Source: Pyrobaculum islandicum DSM 4184
GTDB lineage: Archaea; Thermoproteota; Thermoprotei; Thermoproteales; Thermoproteaceae
Length of the DNA: 64,000 bases
Direction of reading: 5' to 3'
NCBI RefSeq assembly: GCF_000015205.1
Contig: NC_008701.1
Span: 620,001 to 684,000 of the forward strand
The notes under the pieces were generated by a model that was not told where the DNA came from, made no database searches, and saw only the letters and a list, made by a program, of their open reading frames with translations. The position numbers were made by a program, and so were the translations under genes. This document shows positions 56,586 to 64,000 of the stretch, in pieces (the stretch's first letter is position 1; every line of letters begins with the position of its first letter).

Positions 56586-57896
56586 TTAAGAAAGTATCTT
56601 TGCTAACGCTTGTGCAACCGCTTCCGGCATCGGGAGTGTGGTTGTTACGTTCACCGGCCGTAGTCTGCCGTCGGCTACGGCGAACACAACGATGTTGACT
56701 CTCCTGTTGGCTAGGTCGGGCACTATACCCTTTATCGTCCTCTGGGAGAGCCACTGTGCGGTCTTGTCGTCCAGCGCCGTGGCGAGGAGGTTGGTGGCCC
56801 TCAGCACGAAGGCGTGGAGCAACACGTCGCCTGTGTAGTTGGCGGAGGCCAGCGCCGCGAGGACCCCCCTCGTGGCTTGGGATATGGCGTAGCTGGGCAT
56901 ATCTCCGCCGAAGGCGATAAACACGGCGTCTGGCCTATACTCGGCTATCTCCCTGGCGAGGGCTCCGCCGTCGCCCGTGTACACGATAATGCGGGTGGAG
57001 TTGGCCCTAGAGCTGGCGAAGGCCGCGCCCGTTAACGCGGCGCAGGCGGGGTCGGTGCCCGTGACTATGGCCACTCTGCCGTATCCCTTAAACAGCACGC
57101 CGCCGGCTACTCTGCCCACGGCAGATCTCAGAAACAGCGAGTCCGAGTCTGTGTACCTCCTAACGGCCTCGCCCGTCTCCCTGTCGGCCACCAACACGGG
57201 CGCCAGCGCGCCTGTCGTCACGTTTAGCCTAGACACCGTAACGTGGGTGGCGTTGGCCGACACCACATACACAGGCCTCGCCTTGACCCAGCCAGAAATC
57301 CTCGTGTCGTTGAGCACAGTCCTGAACCTGTCCGTCGCGGCGAAGGCCCTCCCGTTCACCACCAGCGCCCCCGTGAAGTTGGTCTTCGCGAGAGCCGCCA
57401 GGAAGTCCCTCATGGATCTATCCACCACAGCCGGCGCCTCCTCCCCGCCGAAGGCTAGAAACACGGCGGCCGCCCCGGCGGCCCTAGCCGCAGAGGCCTC
57501 CGGCAAGGTGGCGTTGTACAGCACCAGATACCCCCTGGAGTAGCTCGGCAGAGCGGCAAGCGACGCTGAGGCGAGGGCGCCATAGAGGACGTTGGGCTGA
57601 GCCACCACCGCCACCGTGGGGAACTGGCTGAGGAAGTAGCGGCCCATCAGCGACCCCACCGACCTCCTAAGCTCCACGTCCGCCGCCGACAGCCTGGGGA
57701 CAGGAGGCGCGACAGTCGTGGTCTGCACCAACGTCTGGGTGACGGTCTGGACAGAGGTCTGCGTCACTACCGAACTCTGTGTCACCGTTGAAACCACCGT
57801 GGTTAGGGCGGGCTTGGGGGCGGCGTAACCCCCGAGAAGTGCGCCTACCGCTATTCCTATTATTAGCGTCATGGCCCTTATTATTTTCAATTTCAT
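56586..57896 (-). CDS. Secreted periplasmic-binding-protein-like protein
   Basis: A 436-aa protein. Residues 1-26 are a signal/anchor (MKLKIIRAMTLIIGIAVGALLGGYA); residues about 30-65 are a Thr/Val/Gln-rich linker (TVVSTVTQSSVVTQTSVQTV), common in archaeal surface proteins. Two alpha/beta lobes follow (GAAAVFLAFGGEEAPAV, then YRPDAVFIAFGGDMPSYAIS), resembling a Leu/Ile/Val-type (type I) binding fold duplicated in sequence. The frame is open to 58352, but ATG 57896 lies 26 nt below TGTTTAAAAA and is the start. It may bind a solute; no permease genes are beside it. Confidence 0.75.
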   Translation of the reverse strand: MKLKIIRAMTLIIGIAVGALLGGYAAPKPALTTVVSTVTQSSVVTQTSVQTVTQTLVQTTTVAPPVPRLSAADVELRRSVGSLMGRYFLSQFPTVAVVAQPNVLYGALASASLAALPSYSRGYLVLYNATLPEASAARAAGAAAVFLAFGGEEAPAVVDRSMRDFLAALAKTNFTGALVVNGRAFAATDRFRTVLNDTRISGWVKARPVYVVSANATHVTVSRLNVTTGALAPVLVADRETGEAVRRYTDSDSLFLRSAVGRVAGGVLFKGYGRVAIVTGTDPACAALTGAAFASSRANSTRIIVYTGDGGALAREIAEYRPDAVFIAFGGDMPSYAISQATRGVLAALASANYTGDVLLHAFVLRATNLLATALDDKTAQWLSQRTIKGIVPDLANRRVNIVVFAVADGRLRPVNVTTTLPMPEAVAQALAKILS

Positions 57897-57951
57897 AGAA
57901 CCAAATTCGATTTCCATTTTTAAACATAAAAAACCAGTGTGAAAAATAGCC

Positions 57952-58560
57952 GTGATCCCCGGAGACAAGAAGGAGCTAGAGATCTTCGTCGAGTCGCTCC
58001 CCACGTTCGAGAAGCCAAAACTCAAGCTGGAGCAGTATCCCACAGATGCGGCAATTGTTGCGACAGCCGTCTGGGATGCATATATGAGAGGCCTCCTTGT
58101 AGATGTCTTAGACTTGGGCTGTGGCACAGGGAGGTTCGCCTTAGCGGCGGCGGCCATGGGCGCCCGCCGCGTCTTATGCGTAGACGTAGACGTAGAGGCT
58201 CTGGCCGTGGCGAAGAGGGCCGCCGAAGCCCACGGTCTCGATGCAGTAGATTTTCTCGCGGCGGCTGTGCCATCGCTCCCTATTGTCAAGAAATTCAGAG
58301 TGGCCTTCCAGAACCCACCCTTTGGCATATGGAGTGGCAGAGGGACAGACATTGCCTTTCTCCACGCAGCAGTGGAGCACGCAGAAGTGGTCTACACCAT
58401 ACACAAGCTCCCCACCCTGGCCTACGTCCGGGAGGCCGCGGCGAGGTTGGGGAGGAGGCTGGAGGTGCTGGAGAGGGCGGTCTTGAACATAAAGCCCACC
58501 TACAGGCACCACAGGAAGAGGATACACAAGGTGGAGGTCTTCCTAGCCCTCGTCTACTGA
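57952..58560 (+). CDS. METTL5-like RNA methyltransferase (COG2263)
   Basis: A 202-aa class I methyltransferase. KLEQYPTDAAIVATAVWDAYMRG is the family start, the SAM loop is VLDLGCGTGRFALAAAAMGA (about residues 52-71), the acidic residue is in VDVDVEAL and the active site is QNPPFGIWSGRG, NPPF being characteristic of N6-adenine methylases. METTL5 relatives methylate small-subunit rRNA. GTG 57952 is 26 nt below AACATAAAAAA. It ends with a 7-nt overlap with the trpB pseudogene. Confidence 0.88.
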   Translation: MIPGDKKELEIFVESLPTFEKPKLKLEQYPTDAAIVATAVWDAYMRGLLVDVLDLGCGTGRFALAAAAMGARRVLCVDVDVEALAVAKRAAEAHGLDAVDFLAAAVPSLPIVKKFRVAFQNPPFGIWSGRGTDIAFLHAAVEHAEVVYTIHKLPTLAYVREAAARLGRRLEVLERAVLNIKPTYRHHRKRIHKVEVFLALVY

Positions 58561-60071
58561 CAGAGCAGTGCCTTAGCCCTGGCGATGTTCGCCATAATCT
58601 CCTCCACAGTCGGCTCTACGTCCTGCAGAACCCCCCTCATATATTCGTCGTAAGCCGCCAGATCCAGAAGGCCGTGGCCCGACATGTTGAAGAGTATCGT
58701 GACGGGCCTTCCCTCCCTCTTGGCTTGCAGAGCCAGCTCTACGATGGCTTTCACAGCGTGTGCAGACTCAGGCGCTGGCACCACTCCCTCTGCCTGTAGG
58801 CCACCGCGGACACCTCCCCCTCTGCCACGAGCAGAGAGAGGGTAGGCGCGCAACCGTGGTACCTCAGACCCCCCGCGTGTATGGGAGGTAGCTTGTAGCT
58901 GTGGCCCACGGTGTACATCTTGATCAAGGGCGTCAAGCCGGCGGCGTCCCCAAAGTCGTATATGTACTCCCCCCTGGTCAAGGTGAGGACGGCCACAGGC
59001 TCCACAGCCACGAACCTCACATCCTTCTCGGCCTTCCGTTTGTCCCTAGGCGGTCATTGCTAATTATTGTTGGCCGCTCGCGCCTAGGGGCTTTCTCCTC
59101 GCCCGCGCCTTCATGGGCATCCATGATGCCTCCGGCGTGGGGTCATTGGGCATGGGGGGCAACGGCATAGCCCCTTCTTCAGGGACAGACCCGGTCGGGA
59201 CACGGCCCCTCATGAGACTGCCCCTCACAGCCGTAGATAGACATGTACATGTATTTAAGCCTTCCGCCTGCGCCAGAAATACAGAATTTTTCTCGACGAT
59301 CATCAAGAAGAGAACTGCCCCACCCTCTTCTCGTGGTAGAAGGGCCAGAAGAGGCCCGAGAAGGAGCTGCCGCCTCCGCAGGCTCCCACCACGTAGTCTG
59401 GGTAGTCGCCGAAGTACCTGATCTGCTCAGCCGCCTCAAGGCCGATCACAGTCTGATGGATAAGGACATGGTTGAGGACCGAGCCGAGGACGTACTTAGC
59501 CCCCGTCTTCACGGCGTCCGAGATAGCGATCCCCAGCGACCCCGGGTGGTTGGGGTCCTCAGCCAGGAACCTCCTCCCGGCCGCTGGGCACCACCTCCGC
59601 CCCCCACAGCTCCATCAGAACCCTCCTATACGGCTTCTGGCCGTAGGATGCTCTAACCATATAGATCGTCGCCTTTACGCCGAATAGAGACGCGGCAAAG
59701 GCGACTGAGGACCCCCACTGGCCCGCCCCAGTCTCCGTGGTGACCCTCCTCACCCCCTCTCTCGACACGTAGTACAGCTGGGCCACCGCCGTGTTTGGCT
59801 TGTGGCTACCCGGCGGCGAAACCCCCTCAAACTTGTAGTAGATCCTTGCCGGCGTCTTGAGGAGCTCCTCCAGCCTCCTCGCCCTCAGAAGCGGCGTCGG
59901 GCGCCAGAGGAGGTACACGTCTCTCACTGGGGGTGGCACGGGGATCCACCTCTCCCGGGAGAACTCCTGCCTAACTAACTCTTTTGCGAAAAGGATCTCA
60001 AACTCCTCTGGCTTAACTGGCTTACCGTCAGGCTTTAAATATGGTGGGAGTGGCTTGGGAAGATCTGTCAC
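58554..60071 (-). pseudogene. trpB: Disrupted tryptophan synthase beta chain (TrpB2 type)
   Basis: Pieces of one trpB2 lie in order on the minus strand. The N-terminal piece (60071 to about 59590) has [34 protein letters not shown] (PLP lysine) and [11 protein letters not shown], then loses frame near 59580. The next piece (about 59580-59324) has [21 protein letters not shown] and [14 protein letters not shown]. About 280 nt of foreign sequence follow. The third piece (about 59043-58790) has [19 protein letters not shown] and [12 protein letters not shown], and after a short deletion the last piece (to 58554) resumes at [17 protein letters not shown]. At least three independent lesions make it a pseudogene. 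Another trpB elsewhere is not excluded. Confidence 0.93.
59043..59323 (-). mobile_element. Insertion inside trpB, IS200/IS605-like remnant
   Basis: About 280 nt with no trpB homology separates HEKR (59324 and up) from [11 protein letters not shown] (59043 and down). Near one end lies a perfect 9-bp inverted repeat, CCCTAGGCG (59044-59052) and CGCCTAGGG (59081-59089), 28 nt apart, like the subterminal hairpin of IS200/IS605 elements. An open frame of 80 codons (59306-59064) ends in KARARRKPLGASGQQ and could be a degraded TnpB tail. The transposon identity is inferred; no transposase core is present. Confidence 0.55.
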
Positions 60072-60164
60072 TATATTGTATCACAACTTGAACACCACCA
60101 TTCCTCCTGTGGAGCCCCATACAGCAATGTGTTAAAGCTTTTATAAATGTGGCCCCAGGGGACT

Positions 60165-61169
60165 ATGGCGTATATACCAGTAGAGGTCAGAAGGACGCCG
60201 AATATCCCAAAGAGGACTACGACAGTTTTTGTAGTAGCCGTGTTGGCCATAGTCGCCGTAGCGGTGCTGGTATCTCTCTCCGTCTACACTCTGCCGGCAG
60301 GGGTTGTAGCAGTGGTAGTCGACCCAGTCTCTGGGACTATAAGCAAGCCTGTGGCTGGGCCGGCTATAGGCTTTAAGGCCCCTTGGGCCTATATAATTGA
60401 AGACACCTACGCCATAGAGGTGATAGAGTTCGTACAGAGGGAGAAAGCGGCGGGCCGCTGGACTTTTACAGCCCCAGAGGTACTCACGAAAGATGGCGTG
60501 ACTGTGACTGTAGAGATGGTAGTTAGATATAGGATTAGGCCAGAGCGTTTTGACGAACTAGTTAAGAAGTTCCCTCAGGTGGATTACGATGACAAAGTCC
60601 TCGTGCCTAAAGCGAGACAGCTTATTCGCGATGTAATTTCTAAGGTGTCGCTAGACTATCTCATAGAAAATAGAGACGTTATAGCTAAACAGATTGAGCA
60701 ACAGTACAGAGAGTCTATAGAGAAGGACCCGGCAGTGGCCGGTCTTATAGATATCTTAGATGTGAATGTGTTGAACTTCATCCTTCCCCAACAGATTACT
60801 GATGCAATAAATAGGAAGGTGGCAGCCCAGCAGGACGCTATTAGGGCGCAGTTTGAGAGACAAAGAGTGGAGGAGCTGGCTAGGGCGAATTACACTAGAG
60901 CTGTCTTAGCCGCCATGGCCGAGGCTAACGCCACTATCACACGCGCCCGGGCTCAAGCTATGCAGATAATGCTTGTGGCAAACGCCACGAAAAACGCCAT
61001 AGAGATGATCATAAAAGCCACAGGAGCTAACGCTACAGAAGCAACACGTATCGCGGAACTCTATCTCTATCTAGCAGGTCTCCGGGAGGTGGCCCAGACA
61101 GGAAACGTCCAAATTGTAGCTATTACAGGTGGAGGAGGCCAGATCGTGCCTGTGATACCGGTGAGATGA
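60165..61169 (+). CDS. Prohibitin-like SPFH/band-7 membrane protein
   Basis: A 334-aa protein with one N-terminal membrane helix (about residues 19-42, TTVFVVAVLAIVAVAVLVSLSVYTL), then an SPFH domain (VVAVVVDPVSGTISKPVAGPAIGFKAPWAYIIEDTYAIEV; LTKDGVTVTVEMVVRYRI), and a long coiled coil (about 215-300: AINRKVAAQQDAIRAQFERQRVEELARA). Prohibitins scaffold membrane protease or lipid domains. The frame opens at 60147, but ATG 60165 (MAYIPVEVRR) fits the box A TTTTATAAA (60139-60147). Its stop overlaps the next start (ATGA). Confidence 0.88.
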   Translation: MAYIPVEVRRTPNIPKRTTTVFVVAVLAIVAVAVLVSLSVYTLPAGVVAVVVDPVSGTISKPVAGPAIGFKAPWAYIIEDTYAIEVIEFVQREKAAGRWTFTAPEVLTKDGVTVTVEMVVRYRIRPERFDELVKKFPQVDYDDKVLVPKARQLIRDVISKVSLDYLIENRDVIAKQIEQQYRESIEKDPAVAGLIDILDVNVLNFILPQQITDAINRKVAAQQDAIRAQFERQRVEELARANYTRAVLAAMAEANATITRARAQAMQIMLVANATKNAIEMIIKATGANATEATRIAELYLYLAGLREVAQTGNVQIVAITGGGGQIVPVIPVR

Positions 61170-61504
61170 ATAAATACCTCGCCGCGGCTCTTGCAATTAT
61201 CGCCTTTGCTACAACGGTATCTATAGCATTTGTGAGAATAGCGCCGTTAGTCCTCCGCATATCTGCTATTGCCCTCATCATCGTCGGTTCACTCTGGCTA
61301 TTTGAGTACATAGCCACTAGACCCCCGCCCCTCGCTAAAAGGATATTAAGTATACTAAGGGCCAAAGGACCTCTCACAGCCAGAGACGTGGCTAGAGAGC
61401 TTAACGCAGACCCTGCCGAGGTTGCACAAGCTATCCAGTATCTACTAGAGAAGGGCCTTGTCAGGAGGTATGAAAAAGGCGGGGAGGAGTATTACGACCT
61501 TTAA
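61166..61504 (+). CDS. Membrane-anchored winged-helix protein coupled to prohibitin
   Basis: A 112-aa protein with two membrane helices (about residues 4-22 and 28-48) followed by a winged helix (RILSILRAKGPLTARDVARELNADPAEVAQAIQYLLEKGLVRRYEKGGEEYYDL). The ATGA overlap with the SPFH gene signals coupling. Analogous to the protein at 38118, it puts a DNA-binding-like domain at the membrane. Function is unknown, but the pairing suggests that the prohibitin complex and a regulator are linked. Confidence 0.82.
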   Translation: MNKYLAAALAIIAFATTVSIAFVRIAPLVLRISAIALIIVGSLWLFEYIATRPPPLAKRILSILRAKGPLTARDVARELNADPAEVAQAIQYLLEKGLVRRYEKGGEEYYDL

Positions 61505-62020
61505 CTACGATAGAGATGCAGTCCCATTGTAGATTTGGGCGCCTGGGGCGCCTAACAATTTGACTACTGCTTTATATCTGCCGTTGTGATAAGTAATGAA
61601 TATAAGCTCTCTCCCCGTGTAGATCCTGACCATGACAAATTTAGACGCCACAACTCCAGATACAGACTTTGCGACGTAGGTGTTGTTGCCTAATTTTACA
61701 GTGCCAGTGCCATATACCACAACGCCGTAGATCGATGTGGCGTTTCTACTTACCAGATCTACCGTAAGTACCGCGTCTATCCCACTTCCAGAGATATACA
61801 ACTGTCTTGTAGAGACATATGACGTGGAATTACGCCGCTCGCCCCTAGTAGGCGTACAACCGCTAGGGCGGTGGGGCACCCAGTGGCTAGGGCCGTAAAC
61901 CAGAGACGGGTTGTGGACGTATCTGGGGTTTTCAGCCCCAACCCAACCCCAGTGGCTAGCGTATGTCAATACGGCGCCGAGCGCGAATATCAACGCTAGT
62001 ATTACTAATGTCTTTCTCAT
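61505..62020 (-). CDS. Exported protein of unknown function
   Basis: A 171-aa protein with a signal peptide (MRKTLVILALIFALGAVLTYA), a basic/Trp-rich stretch (ASHWGWVGAENPRYVHNPSLVYGPSHWVPH) and a beta-rich C-terminal half with N-glycosylation-like sequons (NAT, NNT, NGT). Stops of this gene and the plus-strand winged-helix gene directly abut (61504/61505). ATG 62020 has TTTAAAAG about 24 nt upstream. No family is recognised. Confidence 0.7.
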   Translation of the reverse strand: MRKTLVILALIFALGAVLTYASHWGWVGAENPRYVHNPSLVYGPSHWVPHRPSGCTPTRGERRNSTSYVSTRQLYISGSGIDAVLTVDLVSRNATSIYGVVVYGTGTVKLGNNTYVAKSVSGVVASKFVMVRIYTGRELIFITYHNGRYKAVVKLLGAPGAQIYNGTASLS

Positions 62021-62058
62021 GTATTTTCAGCGTAGACTTTGTTTAAAAGCCAAACTCA

Positions 62059-62235
62059 CTACAGGTTAATATGATAGATTGGGCAACCCCCTGGCCCCTT
62101 TCCCGCCCTAGAGGGCGGGGTTTCTACGGCCGTTGCCCCTCGTCGAGGGCGGTGGATGTCCCCCGCCAGGGCCATCTTCGAGTTGACCTGCCCAACCGTA
62201 TGAGGCACACCTCTAAGTCTTTCTTCACCACTCTG
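62059..62235 (-). mobile_element. IS200/IS605 right-end relic with TnpB tail
   Basis: On the minus strand an open stretch without a start codon reads ...VGQVNSKMALAGDIHRP and ends RGATAVETPPSRAGKG before a stop at 62059-62061, resembling the tail of archaeal TnpB proteins. It overlaps the palindrome CCCGCCCT-AG-AGGGCGGG (62102-62119), the typical hairpin at the right end of IS605-group elements. No TnpB catalytic core or TnpA is left. The rest of 62021-62382 contains only the NOG1 promoter (TTTTTATACATAAA near 62353-62366). Confidence 0.65.
62102..62119. repeat. GC-rich hairpin of an IS605-group end
   Basis: Perfect 8-bp inverted repeat CCCGCCCT/AGGGCGGG with a 2-nt loop. In RNA or single-stranded DNA it would form a very stable hairpin. 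Confidence 0.8.
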
Positions 62236-62382
62236 CTATGAGAAATATAAGTTGCCGACCACCCCAAAGGGCGAGACCTTTAAACGTTTCACTAATGTCC
62301 GTGTTGTTTAAAAATGTGCTATATCTATTATGAGCTGTCAATGGGATTCTAAGGTTTTTATACATAAATAGCTAATCTCGCT

Positions 62383-63417
62383 GTGGAAGTCGTTGATAAA
62401 TCCAGATTGCCGTATGTTTATTCAGCAGATGAGTTAATTTCGATGTTTTTAGCCACGTATGAGAAGGAGGAGTCTAGGGGGTCTGTTGTCGAGCCTGCCT
62501 TTATAAAGCAGAAAAGACTTGAAATTAGACGTATTGTGTCTTCTGGAAAATCTTTAGCGTCTGTCTTGAGGGGAATAGCTCTTGCTATGCCGTTTCTAGA
62601 CAGACTCCACCCCTTCTACAGAGATCTTATTGACGTAGTATTTGGTACACAGACCTATAAACATGCTGTTGCAAAAATAGGCAATGCTCACATGGCTATA
62701 AAGGCTATAGCAAGAGAGAGTATAGCAGCTGTACGTGCCGCCTCTGATAAGGGGGGCATATATGCCGCACGGAAGATGTATCGTGCTAGAGTTATAGATC
62801 TTATCAACGATTTAAGACCTGAGCTTGACAAATTACGAGAAATTGTACTTTTTCTACGGAAGTTACCCGCCATAGACCCTACGCTGTTCACCATAGTGGT
62901 AGCAGGAGCGCCTAACGTTGGAAAAAGTAGTTTTGTTCGTTGTGTCTCTTCTGCAAGGCCTGAAGTAGCTGAGTACCCTTTCACTACAAAGCAGATACAT
63001 GTAGGCCACATTCGCTTAAGGGGAGATATAGTTCAGATTATAGACACGCCAGGTCTCTTAGACAGGCCTTTGAGCGAGCGCAACGTAATTGAGAAACAAG
63101 CCATATTGGCGTTGCGGCATCTTGCAGGTGCAATAATTTTTCTGATTGACCCCACGCCGCATAGCGGCTTCTCAATAGAGATGCAGTTAAATCTCTATCG
63201 CGAAATCACGGCGAATTTCTCGGCCCCCGTAGTGACGGTGGTTAACAAAATAGATATTGCAAACTCTGAGGAGTTAGAGCGGGCGAGGTCGCTATTTACG
63301 CCTATCGGCGAGGTTTCGACAATAAATTGTAGAGGTACTAGCGAGGTCGTTAATTATGTACTCAATAAATTCTACGTACCTATAGCCTTAGAAAAACTAA
63401 AAGCGGCAAGGAGATAA
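62383..63417 (+). CDS. nog1: NOG1-type GTPase
   Basis: A 344-aa GTPase for large-subunit ribosome assembly. The N-terminal helical domain (residues 1-165) of the NOG1 family includes RIVSSGKSLASVLRGIALAMPFLDRLHPFYRDL. The G domain has G1 VAGAPNVGKSSFVR (about 169-182), G2 T in YPFTTKQIHVGH, G3 IDTPGLLDRPLSERN and G4 TVVNKID. GTG 62383 lies 26 nt below the box A TTTTTATA. Archaeal NOG1 lacks the long eukaryotic C-terminal region, as here. Confidence 0.94.
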   Translation: MEVVDKSRLPYVYSADELISMFLATYEKEESRGSVVEPAFIKQKRLEIRRIVSSGKSLASVLRGIALAMPFLDRLHPFYRDLIDVVFGTQTYKHAVAKIGNAHMAIKAIARESIAAVRAASDKGGIYAARKMYRARVIDLINDLRPELDKLREIVLFLRKLPAIDPTLFTIVVAGAPNVGKSSFVRCVSSARPEVAEYPFTTKQIHVGHIRLRGDIVQIIDTPGLLDRPLSERNVIEKQAILALRHLAGAIIFLIDPTPHSGFSIEMQLNLYREITANFSAPVVTVVNKIDIANSEELERARSLFTPIGEVSTINCRGTSEVVNYVLNKFYVPIALEKLKAARR

Positions 63418-63419
63418 GC

Positions 63420-64000
63420 TTATCTACTGTAGCCTATGCCATCTACCTCAATTATATATCTTGCCCCTGTCTTCTCTAGTTTAAACTTCACAGGGAGGAA
63501 CTGTTCTACGATATACATATTTGTCTGTAGGTGCAGTGTCGCCTCTGAGGTAGACATCTTGCTTCTGCCCTCTGCCAGAGCCATATAAACAACGGCCATG
63601 TCGGCCATATGCGGATCTAGAGAGACGCCGGTTTTTAATACAGCGGCAAGTCTCTCCGCCGCCTCCCGACCAACCTCCTCTGCAGGTTTACCCCTCTCTC
63701 CCAGGGCGTCTCCGCCAACAACATTTCCAATGTCTGATTCAGCCCAGAGCACTATGCCGCTACCAGGGCCCAGCCCGTCGCTTCTCGTTTCGACCTCTAC
63801 CTCTGCCACGTAGCCCAGCTTAGCTAACGTCTCTTTAGCCGCTTTGGCCTGTCTCTCTGCGACATGAGTAGGAAGATTTACAGCGTGCGAGATGCCTGAA
63901 ATCTTTACCAATCTGCCAAACTCAACATAGTGCACGGCTCTCAGTTTTTTAATAGGCTCGACATAGACTATGACTCTACCCCCGCCTCTCGGGTAGTGCC
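63420..64000 (-). CDS. rtcA: RNA 3'-terminal phosphate cyclase, partial
   Basis: The C-terminal 193 residues of RtcA, which makes 2',3'-cyclic phosphates at RNA ends. At the window edge the frame already reads [19 protein letters not shown], followed by [28 protein letters not shown] and the [17 protein letters not shown] motif. The end [19 protein letters not shown] is typical. No internal start should be used; the true start is to the right of base 64000. The stop is 2 nt from the convergent NOG1 stop. Confidence 0.93.

Noticed and set aside
57897-58352. N-terminal extension of the binding-protein-like gene
   Set aside because: It is antisense to the METTL5-like gene and lies upstream of the box A; the signal peptide begins at ATG 57896.
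57939-58799. 286-codon plus-strand frame over the METTL5-like gene
   Set aside because: Arg/His/Ser-rich shadow of the real methyltransferase frame, which has intact SAM and NPPF motifs.
59064-59306. 80-codon frame in the trpB insertion as an intact gene
   Set aside because: No recognisable domain and it overlaps the terminal hairpin; treated as a possible degraded TnpB tail only.

Overview
The window is a piece of a hyperthermophilic crenarchaeal chromosome, almost certainly Pyrobaculum (Thermoproteales). The evidence is archaeal information-processing genes (split RNA polymerase A'/A'', subunits H, N and D, archaeal ribosomal proteins, FEN-1, RadA, CDC48, Lsm, Endonuclease V), an A-type ATP synthase, CDP-archaeol synthase, an aldehyde:ferredoxin oxidoreductase, a tRNA-Ser intron cut by a bulge-helix-bulge, and a dominant pattern of leaderless genes whose box A (TTTATA-like) is centred about 26 nt upstream of the start codon. 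I used that spacing to correct several starts. The species was not determined. No search or calculation was run; base-composition remarks come from reading, with a few lines counted by hand.

Layout. 0-6.9 kb: pcm-fen, cdc48 with a small winged-helix gene, aEF-1beta, a zinc ribbon, tRNA-Ser(CGA), endonuclease V with a DUF357 nucleotidyltransferase, and UPF0179. 6.9-9.6 kb: Rio2 kinase and a DUF460 nuclease-like protein. 9.6-22.2 kb: a long leftward block of transcription and translation genes (rpoH-rpoB, rpoA1-rpoA2-rpl30e-nusA, rps12-rpoD-rpl18e-rpl13-rps9-rpoN, lsm-mat). 22.2-25.7 kb: ATP synthase A, E and F, CarS and a C2H2 finger. 25.8-33.4 kb: radical SAM protein, RadA, a Trm5-like methylase and membrane proteins. 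At 33.44-33.58 kb there is a structured RNA that I interpret, with moderate confidence, as the minimal RNase P RNA of this genus. 33.8-51 kb: UDG, a CdvA-like coiled-coil protein, an ATP-grasp ligase, small zinc-ribbon and winged-helix proteins (two of them under 60 aa), prolidase, HD hydrolase, TyrRS, a DUF371 gene with an abnormal start, a dolichol-kinase-like protein, NAD kinase, AOR and a radical SAM protein.

51.16-60.07 kb is different. Base composition jumps upward inside ilvD (hand counts of two 60-base lines: 26/60 G+C before the switch, 44/60 after) and stays high through a set of accessory genes: a membrane protein plus small winged-helix regulator, a frameshifted DUF488-nucleotidyltransferase fusion, a secreted serpin, two exported proteins, a METTL5-like methylase and a disrupted trpB pseudogene. 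Two 17-bp palindromes of identical form, ATGTAC-N5-GTACAT, sit in the control regions of the DUF488/regulator divergent pair and of the serpin. They suggest a small regulon run by the neighbouring winged-helix protein. This is the best candidate for an undescribed system in the window.

60.1-64 kb returns to ordinary composition: a prohibitin-like SPFH protein coupled to a membrane-anchored winged-helix protein, an exported protein, an IS200/IS605 relic, NOG1 GTPase, and RtcA running off the right edge.
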